Origin: Propionibacteriales bacterium
Lineage (GTDB): Bacteria; Actinomycetota; Actinomycetes; Propionibacteriales; Nocardioidaceae
Reading direction: 5' to 3'
Length of the DNA: 64,000 nucleotides
NCBI GenBank assembly: GCA_026392415.1
Contig: JAPLCC010000047.1
Location: forward strand, 124,001 to 188,000
Shown here one piece after another: positions 61,617-64,000 of this stretch. A program made the position numbers and the translations under genes. Numbering within the stretch: position 1 is the stretch's first letter; each line of letters opens with the position of its first letter. The notes under the pieces are model-generated. The model worked only from the letters and a program-made list of their open reading frames with translations, searched no databases and was not told the origin of the DNA.

Positions 61617-62462
61617 TCAGCGCAGCTGGCGCACTTCGAATCGCTCCGGAGGTACGGCGATCGCGTCCTGCGCCGCGACCAGCTGGAGCTCGCGGGTCCC
61701 GGCGGCCAGGGTCCGTTCGAGGACGGCGAACACCGACGAGGTGGTGCGCCCGAGGGCGGTGGCGGGGGAGCCGGAGTCGTGCAGGTGGGCGAGGTAGAGG
61801 GCCGCGGTCAGGTCGCCGCCGCCGTTCGGCGCGATCGGCAGCAGCGGCGTCGTGACGGCCCAGGCGCCGGCATCGGAGACCGCCACGACGTCGAGGGTCT
61901 CGCTGGCGTCGTACCGGACCGAGGTGACGAGGACGTCGCGCGGCCCGCGAGCGCGTACGACGTCGATCGCCTCGAGCACCTCGTCGACTGTCCGCGCCTC
62001 GCCACCGGCGAGGAATTCCAGCTCGAAGTGGTTCGGCGTGACGATGTCGGCCCGCGGGATGACATCGTCGCGAAGGAACTCGGGGATGCCCGGGCGCACG
62101 AAGACGCCACGGCCGACGTCACCGATGACCGGGTCGCAGCAGTAGACCGCATCGGCGTTGAGCTCCTTGACGCGGGCGACGGCGTCGAGAATGACGGCCC
62201 CCATCGCGGGGTCGCCCTGGTAGCCGGAAAGGACCGCGTCGGCGGTGCCGAGTGCGTCGCGGTCGTCGATGCCGGCGATGACTTCCCGCACGTCGGCCGG
62301 GTCCAGCGACGGGCCGCGCCAGGCGCCGTAGCCCGTGTGGTTGGAGAAGTGGACGGTGAAGACCGGCCAGACCTCGTGGCCCAGGCGCTGCAGCGGGAAG
62401 ACCGCCGCAGAGTTGCCGACGTGGCCGTAGGCGACCGAGGACTGGATGGAGAGGATGCGCAC
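61617..62462 (-). CDS. pdxY: Pyridoxal kinase PdxY
   Basis: 281 residues from GTG 62462. Starts VRILSIQSSVAYGHVGNSAAVFPLQRLGHEV, as in PdxY, with HFSNHTGYGAWRG, VYCCDPVIGD, DIVTPNHFELEFL and the catalytic PNGGGDLTAALYLAHL (the usual anion-hole GxGD form is GGGD). It phosphorylates pyridoxal in the B6 salvage route. Confidence 0.93.
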   Translation of the reverse strand: MRILSIQSSVAYGHVGNSAAVFPLQRLGHEVWPVFTVHFSNHTGYGAWRGPSLDPADVREVIAGIDDRDALGTADAVLSGYQGDPAMGAVILDAVARVKELNADAVYCCDPVIGDVGRGVFVRPGIPEFLRDDVIPRADIVTPNHFELEFLAGGEARTVDEVLEAIDVVRARGPRDVLVTSVRYDASETLDVVAVSDAGAWAVTTPLLPIAPNGGGDLTAALYLAHLHDSGSPATALGRTTSSVFAVLERTLAAGTRELQLVAAQDAIAVPPERFEVRQLR

Positions 62463-62511
62463 GCGACCAGCGTCGCGCCTGCGCTGCGCTCGCGCAAAGA
62501 CAGGGTGACGC

Positions 62512-63123
62512 CTACCAGGCGCCCGGGAACCGCCTGGAGCTGGCAATCACCAGCAGTGACGCAGCCGCTGCCACGGCCACGGCGATCAGCAGGGCTTGGC
62601 CGATGTGCCGGCGCCCCGGCAGCAGGAGCAGCGCGAGGCCCGCGACGACGGTGAGCGCCGGCAGCAACAAGGCCGGAAGTAACGGCGAGAGCACCCCCGC
62701 CAGCACGGCGAGGGCGACCCCGCCGGCGGCGGCCCGACCCAGCGGAACGATGCGAGGCCCGCGCGGCAGCCCGACCTCGGTGATCGGCCCGCCCGCAGGC
62801 AACTGGTCGGGCGCCAGCACCCGGAGCAGCAGGACGACGGTGGCAGGGTCGGCCACGACGACCACGTCGCGGAAGCGGTCGGCGACCGCATGGCGGCGGA
62901 CGACCTCGTCGAGCCGGTGCCCGCGGTCGACATGGGGGTGGGGCACCGGCGCGAGCACCACCTCCGGCACAGCGTCGCGCCTCAGCTCCTGCACCACCCG
63001 CTTGGCTTCTGCCGTCGGCGCCGTCAGGACGAGCGCGTTGGCACCCAGCCGCCGGCGTACGGACGCGACGTCGGTGTCGTTCGCCTTCGTGGTCGCCACG
63101 ACGATGCGCTGGTAGTCGGTCAC
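62512..63123 (-). CDS. Hypothetical protein with C-terminal membrane helices
   Basis: 203 residues from GTG 63123. The first 110 residues are soluble with Rossmann-like strands (YQRIVVATTKANDTDVASVRRRLGANALVLTAPTAEAKRVV), then GLPRGPRIVPLGRAAAGG and about three hydrophobic segments (about 130-195). I do not recognise the family. Divergent from the GMC oxidoreductase. Confidence 0.55.
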   Translation of the reverse strand: MTDYQRIVVATTKANDTDVASVRRRLGANALVLTAPTAEAKRVVQELRRDAVPEVVLAPVPHPHVDRGHRLDEVVRRHAVADRFRDVVVVADPATVVLLLRVLAPDQLPAGGPITEVGLPRGPRIVPLGRAAAGGVALAVLAGVLSPLLPALLLPALTVVAGLALLLLPGRRHIGQALLIAVAVAAAASLLVIASSRRFPGAW

Positions 63124-63179
63124 GCCCCGACCGTAGCGCCGAGGTTCACGGACAAGGTGAAACACTTTCGTCAACAAAC

Positions 63180-63193
63180 TAGAACGCGTTACA
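63180..63193. promoter_or_regulatory. KstR-like operator before the GMC oxidoreductase
   Basis: TAGAACGCGTTACA matches the KstR consensus T-N2-AAC-N2-GTT-N2-A at every fixed position. KstR and related TetR regulators control steroid and acyl-CoA catabolism in actinobacteria. The box is 59 bp from the GMC start and 57 bp from the divergent start at 63123, so either gene could be controlled. A chance match is possible. Confidence 0.5.
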
Positions 63194-63251
63194 GTTATCC
63201 CTCCGGGCCCCCTATGACCCCGGTCACAGACGTTGAGGATGGGAAGAGCGA

Positions 63252-64000
63252 ATGGCGAAGCGCGCGGCGTACAGCAACGAGGCCGACTACGTGGTGGTGG
63301 GATCGGGCAGTTCCGGCGCGATCGTCGCCGGCCGACTGGCCCAGTCGGGCGCGAGCGTCATCCTGCTCGAGGCGGGCAAGAGCGACGACAAGGGCCTGCA
63401 CGGCTACATGACCAAGGTGCCCGGGATGATCGGCCCGATGCACTCCGAGCCGAAGCTCGAGGCGAAGTTCGACTGGGGCTACCGCTCCGTTCCCCAGGCC
63501 GGTCTGGACGGACGCCGGATGCCCGCCCCGCGGGGCAAGGTCGGCGGCGGCTCCTCGTCGGTCAACGGCATGGTCTACGTGCGCGGCAACCGCGCCAACT
63601 ACGACTCGTGGGCCGCTGAGGGCAACACCGGTTGGTCGGCCGACGACGTCAACCGGGCCTTCAAGCGCTACGAGGACTTCGAGGACGGCGAGGACGCCTA
63701 CCGCGGCGCCGGTGGCCCGATCAAGATCACCCGCAACAAGACCCCGCAGGAGGCGACCCTCCAGTTCATCCAGGCCACCTCCGACACCCTGGGCGTCAAG
63801 GTCAACGACGACTACAACGGTGCCGAGCAGGAGGGCATCTCCCGCATGCAGCAGAACATTGCGGACGGCCTGCGCTACTCCTCGACCCGCGGCTACGTGC
63901 ACCACCTCAACCCGCGCACGCTCGAGTTCCAGACCGAGGTCCACGTGGAGAAGGTCGTCATCAAGGACGGCCGGGCCACGGGTGTCGAGGTCCTCGACCA
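63252..64000 (+). CDS. GMC-family oxidoreductase (choline dehydrogenase-like), 5' part
   Basis: About 249 residues from ATG 63252 (GGGAAGAG upstream); the gene runs off the window. FAD motif VVVGSGSSGAIVAGRL, LLEAG and GMC signature PRGKVGGGSSSVNGMVYVRGN are clear. Family members oxidise alcohols, choline or sterols. The KstR-like box upstream favours a sterol or related lipid role over choline, though no bet genes are visible to test this. Catalytic His lies beyond the window. Confidence 0.85.
   Translation, partial: MAKRAAYSNEADYVVVGSGSSGAIVAGRLAQSGASVILLEAGKSDDKGLHGYMTKVPGMIGPMHSEPKLEAKFDWGYRSVPQAGLDGRRMPAPRGKVGGGSSSVNGMVYVRGNRANYDSWAAEGNTGWSADDVNRAFKRYEDFEDGEDAYRGAGGPIKITRNKTPQEATLQFIQATSDTLGVKVNDDYNGAEQEGISRMQQNIADGLRYSSTRGYVHHLNPRTLEFQTEVHVEKVVIKDGRATGVEVLD

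Noticed and set aside
1..64000. Prophage, integrative element or rRNA operon
   Set aside because: No integrase, phage structural gene, rRNA or att-like duplication next to the single tRNA was seen.

Overview
The window is about 70% G+C chromosomal DNA from an actinobacterium, most likely Nocardioides or a close relative in the Nocardioidaceae. This is an inference. It rests on the coproporphyrin-type haem genes (hemE, hemY/cgoX, hemQ/chdC), the hemE/DUF3000/RNase D neighbourhood, a WS/DGAT acyltransferase, a Prim-PolC/LigC repair pair, frequent GTG starts and the dispersed palindromic repeats. About 60 genes fill the window with almost no long gaps. I see no prophage, rRNA operon or CRISPR array.

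Layout. 1-5590: housekeeping and repair genes (CYTH fragment, PPOX flavoprotein, nuclease, 3-methyladenine glycosylase, PpnP, Uma2, DUF2237, membrane protein). 5612-8351: a gluconate module (FCD-type GntR regulator divergent from gluconokinase and GntP permease). 8378-16112: a receiver-like/thioredoxin-reductase-like fusion, Mug glycosylase, a solitary DNA methyltransferase, WS/DGAT, an FG-GAP surface protein and a GCS2 ligase. 16129-17356: an AbiEi/DUF559-like nuclease gene bracketed by inverted arrays of a 22-bp repeat. 17359-20364: TetR, Baeyer-Villiger monooxygenase and SDR. 21975-27008: a tightly overlapping four-gene operon that reads as a complete lysine-to-2-hydroxyglutarate pathway. 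27145-34598: a PP-loop protein, HrpA, an unassigned structured RNA candidate and a solute-binding protein. 34490-48962: the haem neighbourhood (rnd, DUF3000, hemE ... hemY, hemQ), split by a roughly 9-kb segment that carries organosulfur monooxygenases with their LysR regulator.

48968-50452: a sulfur and redox stretch. A short peptide ending CCRCC, with a hairpin after it, precedes cysteine dioxygenase, rhodanese and MsrB. 50524-51768: an AztD-like zinc chaperone behind a perfect Zur-type palindrome. 51786-54874: Prim-PolC-like polymerase and LigC-like ligase. 54896-60382: a single-chain 1828-residue acyl-CoA carboxylase. 60577-64000: EamA transporter, tRNA-Thr(UGU), PdxY, a membrane protein and the start of a GMC oxidoreductase behind a KstR-like box.

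The observations most worth following are the repeat-flanked AbiEi/nuclease gene with its solo palindromic copy between hemY and hemQ, the lysine operon, the structured RNA before 33147, and the cysteine leader peptide in front of a cysteine-degrading gene.
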